In this document: positions 28,136 through 37,406 of the stretch, one piece after another
Position numbering within the stretch: the first letter of the stretch is position 1
Layout: the number at the start of each line of letters is the position of its first letter
Source: an uncultured Peptococcaceae bacterium
Lineage (GTDB): Bacteria > Bacillota > Peptococcia > Peptococcales > Peptococcaceae
Direction of reading: 5' to 3'
Length of the DNA: 64,000 nucleotides
Assembly (NCBI GenBank): GCA_900552455.1
Contig: URZX01000012.1
Coordinates: 1-64,000, forward strand
Position numbers and translations under genes: made by a program
Notes under the pieces: generated by a model
Databases searched by the model: none
What the model was told of the DNA's origin: nothing
The model's input: the letters and a program-made list of their open reading frames with translations, nothing else

Positions 28136-29020
28136 TTAGCTGAGCGCGTTCGCGCCAGCGACGATCTCCGTGATCTCGTTGGTGATCGCAGCCTGACGTG
28201 CACGGTTGTAGCTGATCTCCAGCTTGCTCAAGAGCTCGGTAGCGTTATCCGTCGCTGCGGTCATGGCGGTCATACGCGCGCCATGCTCCCCGGTCTTCGC
28301 ATCGGCCATGCAGCCATGGATCTGATTGGACAGATACATTGGCAGAAGCTGGCTCAAGATGGACGCGGCGTCTGGTTCGAAGATGTAGTCGACGCTGTAC
28401 TTGCTTGCATCTTTATCTTCATCCTGGCCGAGCGTCTCTCCGGCGATTGGCAGGAGCGGCACAACGGTTGGCACCTGGCTCATGACGGAGCGGAACAACG
28501 GATACACTATGCTGACTTTATCGTATTTCCCTGTTTCATAGGCGGAGCGGATCTCCTTGGCGATGACTTCGCTGTCGTACGGATCCGGAATATCGTGGGT
28601 GTCCAGATAGGCCACATCGACAGGGACACCATGCTTGGTGAAATACTCGTTCACTTTGCGGCCAACGGCAATGACGCTGACTTCGTGGCCAGCGGCCTGG
28701 GCCTCTTTGATGACGCGGTGCGCTTCTTTTGTCACATGATGGTTGAAGCCACCGGCGAGCCCTTTGTTGGACGCGATGACAAGGAACGCTTCATGTTTCA
28801 CAGGGCGCACTTCGAGCAAAGGATCAGAGATCTCACCGGACATGGACGCGGAAACCTGAGCCAGCACCTGGCGCAGCTTTTCCTGATAAGGGCGTCCAGC
28901 GCCGATCTGTTTCTGTGCACGGCGGAGCTTGGAGGCGGAGACCATCTTCATGGCGTTTGTGATCTGCTTCGTATTCGTGATACTCTGCATTCTGCGTTTG
29001 ATCTCTTTAGCGTTTGCCAA
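28136..29020 (-). CDS. atpG: ATP synthase F1 gamma subunit
   Basis: A 294-residue rotor shaft subunit. The N-terminal coiled coil includes RRMQSITNTKQITNAMKMV. The C-terminal coiled coil ends with SYNRARQAAITNEITEIV, both classic gamma signatures. It lies between atpA and atpD. Confidence 0.97.
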   Translation of the reverse strand: MANAKEIKRRMQSITNTKQITNAMKMVSASKLRRAQKQIGAGRPYQEKLRQVLAQVSASMSGEISDPLLEVRPVKHEAFLVIASNKGLAGGFNHHVTKEAHRVIKEAQAAGHEVSVIAVGRKVNEYFTKHGVPVDVAYLDTHDIPDPYDSEVIAKEIRSAYETGKYDKVSIVYPLFRSVMSQVPTVVPLLPIAGETLGQDEDKDASKYSVDYIFEPDAASILSQLLPMYLSNQIHGCMADAKTGEHGARMTAMTAATDNATELLSKLEISYNRARQAAITNEITEIVAGANALS

Positions 29021-29039
29021 GATGTCTCACCTTCCTCTC

Positions 29040-30554
29040 TTAGCCTTGGAAGCCTTCCTTAAATTCAGCGATCGCTTTCTTCAGCGCTTCTTCTGCGTCG
29101 CCTTCCATCTTACCAGTGGAAGAGATCACATCGAGCACGCTTTCTTTGTACTTGGACGCGCGCATAAAGTCAAGGAATTCCTTTTCGAAGCGGCCGACGT
29201 TGGCTGTCTGGATGCTGTCGCAATAGCCTTTAACGACCGCGTAGATGCTGACAACCTGTTCTTCGACAGGCATTGGCGCATACTGCTTCTGCTTGAGGAT
29301 TTCCTGCAAGCGTTCACCACGCGCCAGCGTTGCCTTGGTGCCTTCATCCAGGTCAGAACCGAACTGGCTGAACGCCTTGAGTTCGTTGTACTGTGCCAGG
29401 TCGATACGCATGTTACCAGCGATCTTCTTCATGGCCTTGATCTGTGCAGACCCACCAACACGGGAGACGGAGATACCTGCGTTGATAGCAGGACGGATCC
29501 CGGAGTGGAAGAGGTCTGTTTCAAGGAAGATCTGACCATCGGTGATGGAGATAACGTTCGTAGGGATGTAGGCAGATACGTCGGATGCCTGGGTTTCGAT
29601 GATTGGCAACGCGGTCATGGAGCCGCCGCCGTATTTGTCTTCCAGCTTCGCAGCACGTTCCAAAAGACGGCTGTGGAGATAGAATACGTCCCCAGGATAT
29701 GCTTCGCGTCCTGGTGGTCTGTGCAAGAGCAGGGAAAGTTCGCGGTAAGCGACGGCCTGCTTGGACAGGTCATCGTAAACGATCAGCACGTCCTTGCCGT
29801 TAAACATGAATTCTTCGCCCATTGCTGCCCCTGCGTATGGTGCAATGTAAAGCATTGGAGAAGGCTCGGATGCTGTTGCGGCAACGACGATGGTGTAATC
29901 CATGGCGCCGTATTCTTCCAGCGTGCCAACAACGTTGGCAACGGTCGACGCCTTCTGGCCGATCGCAACGTAGATGCAGATAACATCCTGGCCCTTCTGG
30001 TTGATGATGGTGTCGATCGCGATAGCGGTTTTACCAGTCTGGCGGTCGCCGATGATCAGCTCACGCTGACCGCGGCCGATCGGTACCAGTGCGTCGATCG
30101 CCTTCAGCCCAGTCTGCAGCGGTTCGTGTACCGCTTCACGGGTGATAACCCCAGGGGCAACGTTTTCCACCGGACGGGATTTTGTCGTTTCGATCGGGCC
30201 CTTGCCGTCGATCGGTTCACCGATCGCATTGACAACGCGGCCGATCAGCGCTTCACCAACCGGTACCTCGATGATACGGCCCGTGCGTTTAACAGGGTCG
30301 CCATCCTTAATGTGTTCAAATTCCCCAAGAAGAATGCAGCCGATGTTGTCTTCTTCAAGGTTCTGGGCCATCCCCTTGACGCCGCCAGGGAACTCCAGGA
30401 GTTCGTTAACCATGGCGTTCTGCAGTCCGTGTACACGAGCAATACCGTCACCGACCTCGATAACAGTACCAATCTCGCTCGTTTCGACAGTCTGGTCAAA
30501 GTTCTGGATTTCTTCTTTTAAAATTGAGCTTATTTCATCTGGTCTAATGCTCAT
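29040..30554 (-). CDS. atpA: ATP synthase F1 alpha subunit
   Basis: A 504-residue non-catalytic nucleotide-binding subunit. The P-loop is [15 protein letters not shown], and [17 protein letters not shown] is the family signature with the arginine finger region. Its ATG overlaps the atpH stop by 4 nt. Confidence 0.98.
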   Translation of the reverse strand: MSIRPDEISSILKEEIQNFDQTVETSEIGTVIEVGDGIARVHGLQNAMVNELLEFPGGVKGMAQNLEEDNIGCILLGEFEHIKDGDPVKRTGRIIEVPVGEALIGRVVNAIGEPIDGKGPIETTKSRPVENVAPGVITREAVHEPLQTGLKAIDALVPIGRGQRELIIGDRQTGKTAIAIDTIINQKGQDVICIYVAIGQKASTVANVVGTLEEYGAMDYTIVVAATASEPSPMLYIAPYAGAAMGEEFMFNGKDVLIVYDDLSKQAVAYRELSLLLHRPPGREAYPGDVFYLHSRLLERAAKLEDKYGGGSMTALPIIETQASDVSAYIPTNVISITDGQIFLETDLFHSGIRPAINAGISVSRVGGSAQIKAMKKIAGNMRIDLAQYNELKAFSQFGSDLDEGTKATLARGERLQEILKQKQYAPMPVEEQVVSIYAVVKGYCDSIQTANVGRFEKEFLDFMRASKYKESVLDVISSTGKMEGDAEEALKKAIAEFKEGFQG

Positions 30555-31117
30555 TGGGGACCTTCACCTCCTACAATGTCCTGTGTCATGAGGCGCTTTC
30601 GCATGCTCGCTAAACGCGCTTCTACGGAGCCGTCGATGATCTTATCGCCGTATTTCAGACGCACACCGGCAACCAGTGATGGGTCCACAACAACCTCCAA
30701 ACGGATCGTCTTGCCCACCGCCTTACCGAGCGCCAGAGCGATGTTTTTGGCTTCCTCTTCTTTCAGCGGAAACGCGCTTGTGACTGTCGCATCCGCAATA
30801 CCATTGCGATCATCCAAAAGCTTTGCGTAAGCCTTCTGGATATCTGAAAGATAACCGGTGCGCCCTTTTTCGATCAAAACCTGCAGGAAATTTACCACGA
30901 TCTTGTCTACCTGATCCTGGAAGACCTTTGCGATCGCGTTTTTCTTGCCGGCCATCGAAAACTGCACACCTGTGTAAGCCTGCTTCAGCTCTGCGTTACC
31001 ATCAATCGTTTCGCAGGCATAAGCAAGGTCCTGGCCGATCTTATCGACGTTTTGGGATTCATCCGCGAGCATGAACAGTGCCTGTGCATAGCGTTTTGCT
31101 ACTCCTGCATCGTTCAT
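30551..31117 (-). CDS. atpH: ATP synthase F1 delta subunit
   Basis: A 188-residue peripheral-stalk subunit. It opens with [12 protein letters not shown] and ends in an OSCP-type C-terminal domain with [18 protein letters not shown]. It overlaps both atpF and atpA by 4 nt. Confidence 0.95.
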   Translation of the reverse strand: MNDAGVAKRYAQALFMLADESQNVDKIGQDLAYACETIDGNAELKQAYTGVQFSMAGKKNAIAKVFQDQVDKIVVNFLQVLIEKGRTGYLSDIQKAYAKLLDDRNGIADATVTSAFPLKEEEAKNIALALGKAVGKTIRLEVVVDPSLVAGVRLKYGDKIIDGSVEARLASMRKRLMTQDIVGGEGPQ

Positions 31118-31599
31118 TTAGCGTCCCCTACCTCTTTGATAAATTCGTTGACAAGATTTTCATGATCCGCCACCGTCACATTGCGGCCAATGATCTTCGA
31201 TGCAGCGTCGACAGCCAGATCGGCTACCTCGGCACGCAGATCTTTGAGCGCCTGTTCCTTTTCGCGGTTGATCTCTTCTCTTGCCTTTTCAGATGCACGC
31301 GCAGCTTCTTCGCGCGCCTTTGCAACAATTTCAGCACGGGTTTCTTCGCCAAGCTTATTGGCATTCTGAATAATTTCTTGAGCCTTAGTCTGCGCTTCTT
31401 TGAGACTTGCCTCGTATTCAGCCTTCAGTGCGTTGGCCTCGTCACGAGCCTGCTCTGCATCGTCCACATTCTTCGCGATCGTAGCCGCACGTTCGTCAAG
31501 CATGTTGAACAGAGGCTTGTACAGGAACTTCTTCAGGCAGAACAGCAGAATAAAGAAGTTGATAAGCGCAAATATCAGTGTGGATGGCTCAATGCTCAT
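31114..31599 (-). CDS. atpF: ATP synthase Fo b subunit
   Basis: A 161-residue subunit with one N-terminal membrane helix (about 8-26, ALINFFILLFCLKKFL). A long charged coiled coil rich in Ala, Glu, Lys and Arg follows and forms the peripheral stalk. It lies 61 nt after the downstream copy of atpE. Confidence 0.96.
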   Translation of the reverse strand: MSIEPSTLIFALINFFILLFCLKKFLYKPLFNMLDERAATIAKNVDDAEQARDEANALKAEYEASLKEAQTKAQEIIQNANKLGEETRAEIVAKAREEAARASEKAREEINREKEQALKDLRAEVADLAVDAASKIIGRNVTVADHENLVNEFIKEVGDAK

Positions 31600-31660
31600 A
31601 AAACCATCTCCTTACTTTGTCATGAATGATTGCGTCTTGCTTTTTATGCGAATCACTTCA

Positions 31661-31891
31661 TTAAAGCTGGGAATACAGCATCAGAGCGATCAAGAGACCA
31701 TAGATGGTCAGCGTTTCCATAAATGCGAGACCGAGGATCAGCGTCGTACGGATCCCGCCTGCCATTTCTGGCTGACGAGCCATAGATTCAGTGGCACGAC
31801 CAGTAGCAATACCCTGACCAATACCAGAGCCGATAGCTGATAAACCAATTGCGATTGCCATAGCAAGTGCGATCAATCCAGTTGCATCCAT
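31661..31891 (-). CDS. atpE: ATP synthase Fo c subunit, second copy
   Basis: A 76-residue two-helix rotor-ring subunit. The ion-binding glutamate is Glu59, followed by Thr60, and Gln26 lies in GSGIGQG of helix 1. This Gln/Glu-Thr pattern resembles Na+-binding c subunits more than the usual H+ type, where Ala follows the Glu. The protein is identical in all 76 residues to the copy at 31962-32192, although the DNA differs at silent positions. Confidence 0.95.
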   Translation of the reverse strand: MDATGLIALAMAIAIGLSAIGSGIGQGIATGRATESMARQPEMAGGIRTTLILGLAFMETLTIYGLLIALMLYSQL

Positions 31892-31961
31892 TTGTATGTC
31901 CTCCTTGCGCCGCGTTTTCCGGCGGCGTTTCTAATTTGTGATAGTGTAACAGATTCTTCGA

Positions 31962-32192
31962 TTAAAGCTGAGAATACAGCATCAGAGCGATCAAGAGACC
32001 GTAGATCGTCAGCGTTTCCATAAATGCCAGACCAAGGATCAGCGTCGTGCGGATCCCGCCTGCCATTTCTGGCTGACGAGCCATAGATTCAGTGGCACGG
32101 CCAGTCGCAATACCCTGACCAATACCCGAACCAATTGCAGATAAGCCAATGGCGATAGCCATTGCGAGAGCGATCAATCCAGTTGCATCCAT
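31962..32192 (-). CDS. atpE: ATP synthase Fo c subunit, first copy
   Basis: A 76-residue protein identical to its neighbour at 31661-31891. It carries the loop motif ARQPEMAGG and the C-terminal helix [18 protein letters not shown] with Glu59 and Thr60. Each copy has its own ribosome binding site. A doubled gene could raise the supply of c subunit relative to a and b, or reflect a recent tandem duplication kept by selection. Confidence 0.95.
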   Translation of the reverse strand: MDATGLIALAMAIAIGLSAIGSGIGQGIATGRATESMARQPEMAGGIRTTLILGLAFMETLTIYGLLIALMLYSQL

Positions 32193-32245
32193 AAAGAAAA
32201 ATCCTCCTTAAAAAACCTTTTGTGCTACTTTCTCAGTGACAATGA

Positions 32246-32941
32246 TTAGTGTCCAGAGACACCCTCCTCAATATAGATCGTCGCCAGCATCATGAACACG
32301 TATGCCTGGATCGCCCCGAAGAGGATACTCAGCGCATACATTGGCAACGGCAGGAAGAGCGGGATCATCCCAAAAAGGAAACCAATGACCATTTCTTCCC
32401 CGTAAATATTACCGTAAAGACGGACTGCCAACGACAGCGGACGGGTGATCATATCAAGCAGGTTCAGTGGCAGCATCGGCGAGAAGAAGAACTTGAAGAA
32501 CTTCTTCGGGCTGTTTTTGATCCCAAAGACGAAGAACGCCACAATGGTGATCAGCGCCAGAGCTGCTGTGACGCTCAAGCTGCTCGTCGGCGCCTTGTAG
32601 CCGTATTCTACATGGCCAGCCAAAGGCAGGAGACCAACATAGTTCGAGCAGATGATCAGGAAGAAGATCGTGAGCAGAAATGGCGCGTACTTGCGGCCAT
32701 TTTCCTTGCCCATGATGCCCTCAATCGTATCCATCAGGAAATCAATGATGTAGCCAAAGATATTCTGCAAACTCCACGTTTTTGGTTTCATCTGCATATC
32801 CTTCGTCGCGAGATATGAGAGAATGATCAAAACGATCATAACCCCCCACATCGTCGTGATCTCATTGGTCAGGATCAGATTTCCGTTCTGATAGACAATA
32901 TTGGAGACCTCTTCACTGGCAAGCAAAGCTTGTGGGAACAA
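32246..32941 (-). CDS. atpB: ATP synthase Fo a subunit (TTG start preferred)
   Basis: A 231-residue stator channel subunit. Conserved segments are RPLSLAVRLYGNIYGEEM, with the essential Arg facing the c-ring, and PLPMYALSILFGAIQAYVFMML. The frame is open to 33049, but that region is the end of atpI. The TTG at 32941 has an AAAGAGGTG site at the right distance; a GTG at 32950 is an alternative start. It lies 53 nt before the first atpE. Confidence 0.93.
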   Translation of the reverse strand: MFPQALLASEEVSNIVYQNGNLILTNEITTMWGVMIVLIILSYLATKDMQMKPKTWSLQNIFGYIIDFLMDTIEGIMGKENGRKYAPFLLTIFFLIICSNYVGLLPLAGHVEYGYKAPTSSLSVTAALALITIVAFFVFGIKNSPKKFFKFFFSPMLPLNLLDMITRPLSLAVRLYGNIYGEEMVIGFLFGMIPLFLPLPMYALSILFGAIQAYVFMMLATIYIEEGVSGH

Positions 32942-32966
32942 AAATATCACCTCTTTCTCTTTGTGA

Positions 32967-33233
32967 TCACTGCCCCTTTCTGAGCGTCTGCACCACCAGG
33001 ACCACCATATACACAGAAAGCCCCAGCGCCGCGCCGACCAGCGCCGCAACAGAGACGAAATACATCGCCACCATCACCACACAGTCGATCACCAGACGCG
33101 ACCAGAAAAGCAGTGTCTGTAATAACTTGTTGCCTGTAAGGATAAAGCGCTGAAAAAGAAATTCCTTCCCCAGGCAAACCACAGCGCCTATCACAAAACC
33201 AATCACAAACTCGAGCACAGCATGATCCATCAT
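32967..33233 (-). CDS. atpI: ATP synthase subunit I (AtpI)
   Basis: An 88-residue membrane protein with four hydrophobic segments, and a helper for c-ring assembly and/or Mg2+ supply. The ATG at 33233 overlaps the atpZ stop as ATGATG. The longer frame to 33326 lies within atpZ and is rejected. It sits directly before atpB, the standard place for atpI. Sequence conservation is weak, so the call rests on position, length and topology. Confidence 0.8.
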   Translation of the reverse strand: MMDHAVLEFVIGFVIGAVVCLGKEFLFQRFILTGNKLLQTLLFWSRLVIDCVVMVAMYFVSVAALVGAALGLSVYMVVLVVQTLRKGQ

Positions 33234-33517
33234 TTTTTCTCCATCCCTTGCGCGTCTTCCTCCTCTAAGCGTAGCACCTCTCTGTAGAGGGTTCGAAAGC
33301 CCGCAACGATCGCGATCAGCACACACACGAACGTGCCATAGGGGCCGATCTGAAAACGAGCGTCAAGCCATGCTCCGACCTTGATCATGATAAACAGTGA
33401 GACTGCCAGCGAGATCCCAAAGCTCAAAGCGATATTGAACGCGCGGTACATCGGGCTCTGGGATTTTTCCCCACCCTCGGCATCCTTCTTAGACCGGCGC
33501 CGGTAATGCATCGACAT
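33230..33517 (-). CDS. atpZ: AtpZ/AtpI-type small membrane protein
   Basis: A 95-residue protein with a basic N-terminus (HYRRRSKKD) and two membrane helices. It ends in a charged tail and has GAWLDARFQIGPYGTFVCVL, typical of the AtpZ/F0F1-ATPase-assoc family. AtpZ works with AtpI in Mg2+ uptake or c-ring assembly in Bacillota. It is the first gene of the atp operon and overlaps atpI by 4 nt. Confidence 0.8.
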   Translation of the reverse strand: MSMHYRRRSKKDAEGGEKSQSPMYRAFNIALSFGISLAVSLFIMIKVGAWLDARFQIGPYGTFVCVLIAIVAGFRTLYREVLRLEEEDAQGMEKK

Positions 33518-33559
33518 TCAATCGCCTCCTTGTGAGACATTTCTCAATCTGACAAGATA

Positions 33560-33568
33560 AGTATAACA
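33560..33568 (-). promoter_or_regulatory. Extended -10 promoter of the atp operon
   Basis: TGTTATACT on the minus strand (core TATACT at 33560-33565). The -35 is poor. It lies 43 nt before atpZ. Confidence 0.5.
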
Positions 33569-33678
33569 AAATGGAAATGTTATCACCATCCATATGTTAC
33601 CATTTACACATAAGACTTGCTTATTTCATGGAATAGATAAAATTCTCAGAAAAGTATACCGACTTATGACAATTTCTC

Positions 33679-34818
33679 TCAGCGCCAGTCCACCGGACGT
33701 TCCGGGACCAGCCCGAAATAATAGCGGATCGCATCAATAATGCGCGCACACGCCTTGCCATCGCCGTACGGATTTACCGCATGCTTCATTTCCGCATACG
33801 CCGCGTCGTTTGTGAAAAGCTCCGTCACAGTCTCCACGATCAGATCCGTGTCGCAGCCCACCAAACGCACCGTCCCAGCTTCCACAGCCTCTGGACGCTC
33901 CGTCGTATCGCGCAGCACCAGCACAGGCTTGCCCAGCGCCGGCGCCTCCTCCTGCATCCCGCCACTGTCCGTCAGGATCAGGTCCATCCGCTCCATCAGA
34001 TTTGCAAACGGCGCATAGTCCAATGGCTCGAAGAGATGCACCCGTTCCAGCTCATCCAGTGCTTCATGCGCCAGCGCCCGCACGCGCGGGTTCTTGTGCA
34101 TCGGGAAATAGAAATGTACATCCGGGAAATTCGCGTGCAGCGCCCGGATCGCGCGGAAGATCTGCACCATCGGCTGGCCCAGATTCTCGCGGCGATGCGT
34201 CGTCAGCAGCACCTTGCGACCAGGCACATCCAGCATCTCCGCCAGCTCCGCGTCAAAGGAAAAATCCTTCTGCACCGTCAGGTGCAGCGCATCGATCACC
34301 GTATTGCCCGTCGTGTAGACCGCATCCGCGTCCACGCCCTCGCGCAGGAGATTTTCCCGCGCCTGCCGCGTAGGCGCAAAATGCACCGACGCCAACTGGC
34401 CCGTCAGCTTGCGGTTCGCTTCCTCCGGAAACGGCGAATACATATTTCCGCTGCGAAGCCCAGCCTCCACATGACCAACCGGCACCTGCTGGTAGAAGCT
34501 CGCCAGCGCACCTGCAAACGTCGTCGTCGTATCCCCGTGCACCAGCACAAGATCCGGCTTTTCCTTGATCACAATACGTTCAATCCCGCGCAGCACCCCC
34601 ACCGTGATATCCATCAGCGTCTGGTTCTGCTTCATCAGGTTCAGATCGTAGCTCGGCGTCACATCAAAAAGCGCCAGCACCTGGTCCAGCATCTCGCGAT
34701 GCTGCGCCGTCACAACAACCAACGGCTCCAGATCCTCCGCCTTTTCCATCGCCTTCACAAGCGGCGCCATCTTGATCGCTTCAGGACGCGTCCCGAAAAC
34801 AAACATAATCTTTTTCAT
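33679..34818 (-). CDS. wecB: UDP-N-acetylglucosamine 2-epimerase (non-hydrolysing)
   Basis: A 379-residue cytosolic enzyme that interconverts UDP-GlcNAc and UDP-ManNAc for wall polymers. Typical motifs are FGTRPEAIKMAPLV at the N-terminus, VHGDTTTTFAGALA, GHVEAGLRSGN and PFPEEANRKL, and TDSGGMQEEAP in the second Rossmann domain. In SLH-bearing bacteria ManNAc is often part of the secondary polymer that SLH domains bind. That fits the two SLH proteins here, but the link is inferred. It is monocistronic, and a TATAAT -10 lies upstream at 34883-34888. Confidence 0.95.
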   Translation of the reverse strand: MKKIMFVFGTRPEAIKMAPLVKAMEKAEDLEPLVVVTAQHREMLDQVLALFDVTPSYDLNLMKQNQTLMDITVGVLRGIERIVIKEKPDLVLVHGDTTTTFAGALASFYQQVPVGHVEAGLRSGNMYSPFPEEANRKLTGQLASVHFAPTRQARENLLREGVDADAVYTTGNTVIDALHLTVQKDFSFDAELAEMLDVPGRKVLLTTHRRENLGQPMVQIFRAIRALHANFPDVHFYFPMHKNPRVRALAHEALDELERVHLFEPLDYAPFANLMERMDLILTDSGGMQEEAPALGKPVLVLRDTTERPEAVEAGTVRLVGCDTDLIVETVTELFTNDAAYAEMKHAVNPYGDGKACARIIDAIRYYFGLVPERPVDWR

Positions 34819-34938
34819 TCATACACCTCATTTATATGATATACTTATAGTTTAATCGTAGCATATTCGTTTATTTTTCCTCATTATAGCATAACCCCAC
34901 CACACACTCCACCATCCCACGACATTTTCCCGCCAGGA

Positions 34939-34967
34939 TTGCATCCCGCGCCCACACATGCTACCAT
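34939..34967 (+). promoter_or_regulatory. Promoter of the dCMP deaminase gene
   Basis: TTGCAT (34939-34944), a 17-bp spacer and TACCAT (34962-34967), 39 nt before the start codon. Confidence 0.55.
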
Positions 34968-35006
34968 AAAGCCAACAACATCCCGCACCCAAAGGAGGAA
35001 TCCACC

Positions 35007-35474
35007 ATGCACAAGCGCCCAGACTGGGACACCTATTTCATGGAGATCACCCACATCATCGCCAAACGCTCCAACTGCCTGCGCCGCCAGGTCGGCGCCA
35101 TCCTCGTCAAAGACCACCGCATCATCACCACCGGCTACAACGGCGCGCCCGCCGGCATGGCCCACTGCTCCGACCTCGGCGGCTGCACCCGCGAGCGCAT
35201 GGGCTTCCGCTCCGGCGAAGGTCACGAATACTGCCGCGCCCTCCACGCCGAGCAGAACGCCGTCATCCAGGCCGCCATCATGGGCGTCTCCATCGCCGGC
35301 GCCACCCTCTACTGCACCCACAGCCCATGCAGCCTCTGCGCCCGCATCCTCATCGGCGTCGGCATAGAACGCGTCGTCTACAGCGGCGACTACCCCGACG
35401 GATTATCCAAAGAACTCTTCGCCGAAGCCGGCATCCCACTCGTTCAGCTCAACTGGCCACCGGAAGAGAAATAA
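35007..35474 (+). CDS. dCMP/cytidine deaminase (ComEB type)
   Basis: A 155-residue zinc deaminase that converts dCMP to dUMP for dTMP synthesis. The zinc and catalytic motif HAEQN (His80, Glu82) pairs with PCSLC (Cys108, Cys111). The N-terminal WDTYFMEIT and GYNGAPAGMAHC segments are typical of the dCMP deaminase branch. The ATG has an AAAGGAGGA site. It is monocistronic. A similar protein in Bacillus, ComEB, lies in the competence operon, but no competence gene is present here. Confidence 0.93.
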   Translation: MHKRPDWDTYFMEITHIIAKRSNCLRRQVGAILVKDHRIITTGYNGAPAGMAHCSDLGGCTRERMGFRSGEGHEYCRALHAEQNAVIQAAIMGVSIAGATLYCTHSPCSLCARILIGVGIERVVYSGDYPDGLSKELFAEAGIPLVQLNWPPEEK

Positions 35475-35700
35475 TAACCACCACGACTGCATCGCCTCAA
35501 AGATCGTGCCGGTTCGTCGCCCAAAAGAAAAGTGAATCCCATACAGGACACATCCCCTGCCCTCATTATTCGTCAGATTTAATGCGAAAAACGTCGAAAA
35601 ATCACATTAAAAAATGCGAAAATCCACCGATTTTCGCACAGAATCAGTTTTTCGTGCAAAAGCGCTCTCTATTTTCGTTTCGATTTCGGCACAAAAACGC
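35475..35700. other. Intergenic stretch after the dCMP deaminase with one hairpin
   Basis: No gene is seen. A perfect 10-bp inverted repeat TGCGAAAATC (35615-35624) / GATTTTCGCA (35629-35638) with a 4-nt loop is present. A U-run follows only after a gap, so it is at best a weak terminator. The word AATGCGAAAA also occurs at 35581. Confidence 0.45.
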
Positions 35701-35738
35701 AGAAACGCTCCGGATCATTCCCGATCCGGAGCGTTTCT
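35701..35738. terminator. Terminator of the SPFH operon
   Basis: Perfect 16-bp arms AGAAACGCTCCGGATC (35701-35716) and GATCCGGAGCGTTTCT (35723-35738), ending 25 nt after the ybjQ-type gene. It may serve both strands. Confidence 0.85.
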
Positions 35739-35763
35739 CTTCTATATTTTATCCATCCTGCGC

Positions 35764-36075
35764 TCACGCCAGCTTCACAGCAGTGCCGCTGGCGATGACT
35801 GCCGGTGCGCCGTCGGTCATGCTCATTGTCGCGTAGCTGACGCCAATGATTGCGTCTGCGCCGAGGGCTTCCGCCTGCGCTTCCATCTTTTCTGTAGCGG
35901 TGGCGCTGGCCATTTCCATGAGGTCGGAGTAGCTTTTGAGCTCGCCGCCAACGACAGATTTGAACGCCTGGCCAATATCCTTCACAGCGTTTTTGCTGTA
36001 GGCCGAGCAGCCGCGCACAAGTCCGAGCACCTGGTAACGTTCTTCGTGGATCGATTCAGTGGTAACGATCATCAT
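35764..36075 (-). CDS. YbjQ family protein (UPF0145)
   Basis: A 103-residue cytosolic protein of the YbjQ/heavy-metal-binding fold, which forms pentamers in solved members. The core shows LGLVRGCSAYSKN and ALGADAIIGVSYAT, the two family signatures. The function is not established. It is the last gene of the SPFH operon, 30 nt after the ribbon-helix-helix gene. Confidence 0.85.
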   Translation of the reverse strand: MMIVTTESIHEERYQVLGLVRGCSAYSKNAVKDIGQAFKSVVGGELKSYSDLMEMASATATEKMEAQAEALGADAIIGVSYATMSMTDGAPAVIASGTAVKLA

Positions 36076-36105
36076 ATTGATACATCCTTTCTATAATAAA
36101 ACTAT

Positions 36106-36282
36106 TCATTCTTTCGGTTTCTTTTCCCGCCCCGCTTTGCGCACAGCGTCGGTCAGGAGAAATTCGATCTGACCGTTGATGGAGCGAAACTCATCCTCTG
36201 CCCAATGGGCCAGGGCATCGTACAATTCCGGTGAAAGACGCAGCACGATCTGCTTGCGTTCTTTTTTTCCACTCTGTGGCAT
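36106..36282 (-). CDS. Small ribbon-helix-helix (Arc/CopG-like) DNA-binding protein, 58 residues
   Basis: A short gene read from the ATG at 36282 with an AGAGAGGAGG site, ending in TGA at 36106. The protein starts [20 protein letters not shown], a basic stretch plus beta strand typical of RHH regulators. It continues with [20 protein letters not shown], the two helices. Such proteins bind tandem palindromes as dimers of dimers. It lies 27 nt after the DUF1648-like gene and 30 nt before the ybjQ gene. It is the natural candidate to bind the paired palindromes at the operon promoter. It is not a clear toxin-antitoxin member, because no toxin gene is adjacent. Confidence 0.8.
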   Translation of the reverse strand: MPQSGKKERKQIVLRLSPELYDALAHWAEDEFRSINGQIEFLLTDAVRKAGREKKPKE

Positions 36283-36309
36283 CGCTGCGCCTCCTCTCTC
36301 ATGTACTGC

Positions 36310-37383
36310 TCAGGCTCGCCAGAGCCAGAAGAAATAGATCAGGCACGCCAGGATGAGCACGCCGATAAAGCCAAACATCACCACGTTGGAAATGCCGACC
36401 GCCGCGCCCACAGCGACCTGCACCGTGGTTTCGATCAGATACCAGAAAAGTCCTGCGCAAATGATGGCGATCCCATGCATGAGCACGCGCGTACCGCGCA
36501 CAATCTCTTCGCCGGAGCGCTTCATCAGAAAAACAGGAACGTTGATGGTCTGTGGGAAGAAATTGAACACCACCACCAGCGCCCAGCAGAGCACATCCAC
36601 GCCAGCGAGAATAAGCAGACTGCTCTTTTCATCGGTGGCATCGACCATGCCGTTCATCCCATAGTGCGAAGGAATGATCTCCGGCAGGCTGCCATAGACC
36701 ATCGCCAGCCGCACCAGCGTCAAGAGCACAAGCAGCAGCGAGACACCAAAGAGCACCTTGTCCAACAGCGAAAACGGCAAGCGCACCGGCCACTCGCGCA
36801 TAACCTCAGCGCGCTGACGCGCCTCGTGTCCCTGTTCTTTTCCCTTTGGCGCGCTGGCTGCATCGCCGCGCCAGAGCCAGAGGAAATAGATCGCCATGCT
36901 GACGAAGATCAGCACAACGAAAGCAAAAACTGCCCAGCCACTGATGGTCGTCGGCGTGCCATTTGCGCAGCGCAGGAACACTTCGACCATGTAGCCAAAG
37001 AACGCTGCGCAGGCGATGGAAGTGACGTAGAGATAAAGTCGGGTGCCGCGGATGATCTGCGCTGCCGGATGCTTTAAGAGCAGCGGCGGCAGATTGATCG
37101 CCCGCGGAAAAAATGTGCAGATAAGCACCGAGAGGGTGCAGAGCACATCGGCACCGGCGATGATCCAGAGGAACCACTTTGCTTCTGTCTCCACCACGGC
37201 GCCAGCGCTGTAGTCGGTAGCAATCTCCGCCGGCAGAGCAGCATAGCTGATTGCCAGATGCACCAGCGGCGCCAGCATGACGGCAAGAGTCAGCACGATG
37301 CAGATCTTATCGAGCACTGTCAACGGCAGCCGCTTCGGCCATTCAGCGATAACCGCCGCCCCGCGGTTATTGTCGTAACGCAT
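36310..37383 (-). CDS. Membrane protein with two tandem DUF1648-like units
   Basis: A 357-residue polytopic protein made of two similar halves of about 170 residues. Each half has a basic start (WPKRLPLTVLDK / WPVRLPFSLLDK), an SYAALPAEIATDYSAG / VYGSLPEIIPSHYGMNG segment typical of DUF1648, and a repeated helix pattern ending FLWLWRG / FFWLWRA. About eight membrane helices in total. The ATG at 37383 stands 8 nt after AGAAGG; a GTG three codons upstream is the alternative start. The function is unknown. It is co-transcribed with the SPFH gene. Confidence 0.75.
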   Translation of the reverse strand: MRYDNNRGAAVIAEWPKRLPLTVLDKICIVLTLAVMLAPLVHLAISYAALPAEIATDYSAGAVVETEAKWFLWIIAGADVLCTLSVLICTFFPRAINLPPLLLKHPAAQIIRGTRLYLYVTSIACAAFFGYMVEVFLRCANGTPTTISGWAVFAFVVLIFVSMAIYFLWLWRGDAASAPKGKEQGHEARQRAEVMREWPVRLPFSLLDKVLFGVSLLLVLLTLVRLAMVYGSLPEIIPSHYGMNGMVDATDEKSSLLILAGVDVLCWALVVVFNFFPQTINVPVFLMKRSGEEIVRGTRVLMHGIAIICAGLFWYLIETTVQVAVGAAVGISNVVMFGFIGVLILACLIYFFWLWRA

Positions 37384-37406
37384 ACGCGTCACCTTCTTTC
37401 ATTTTC

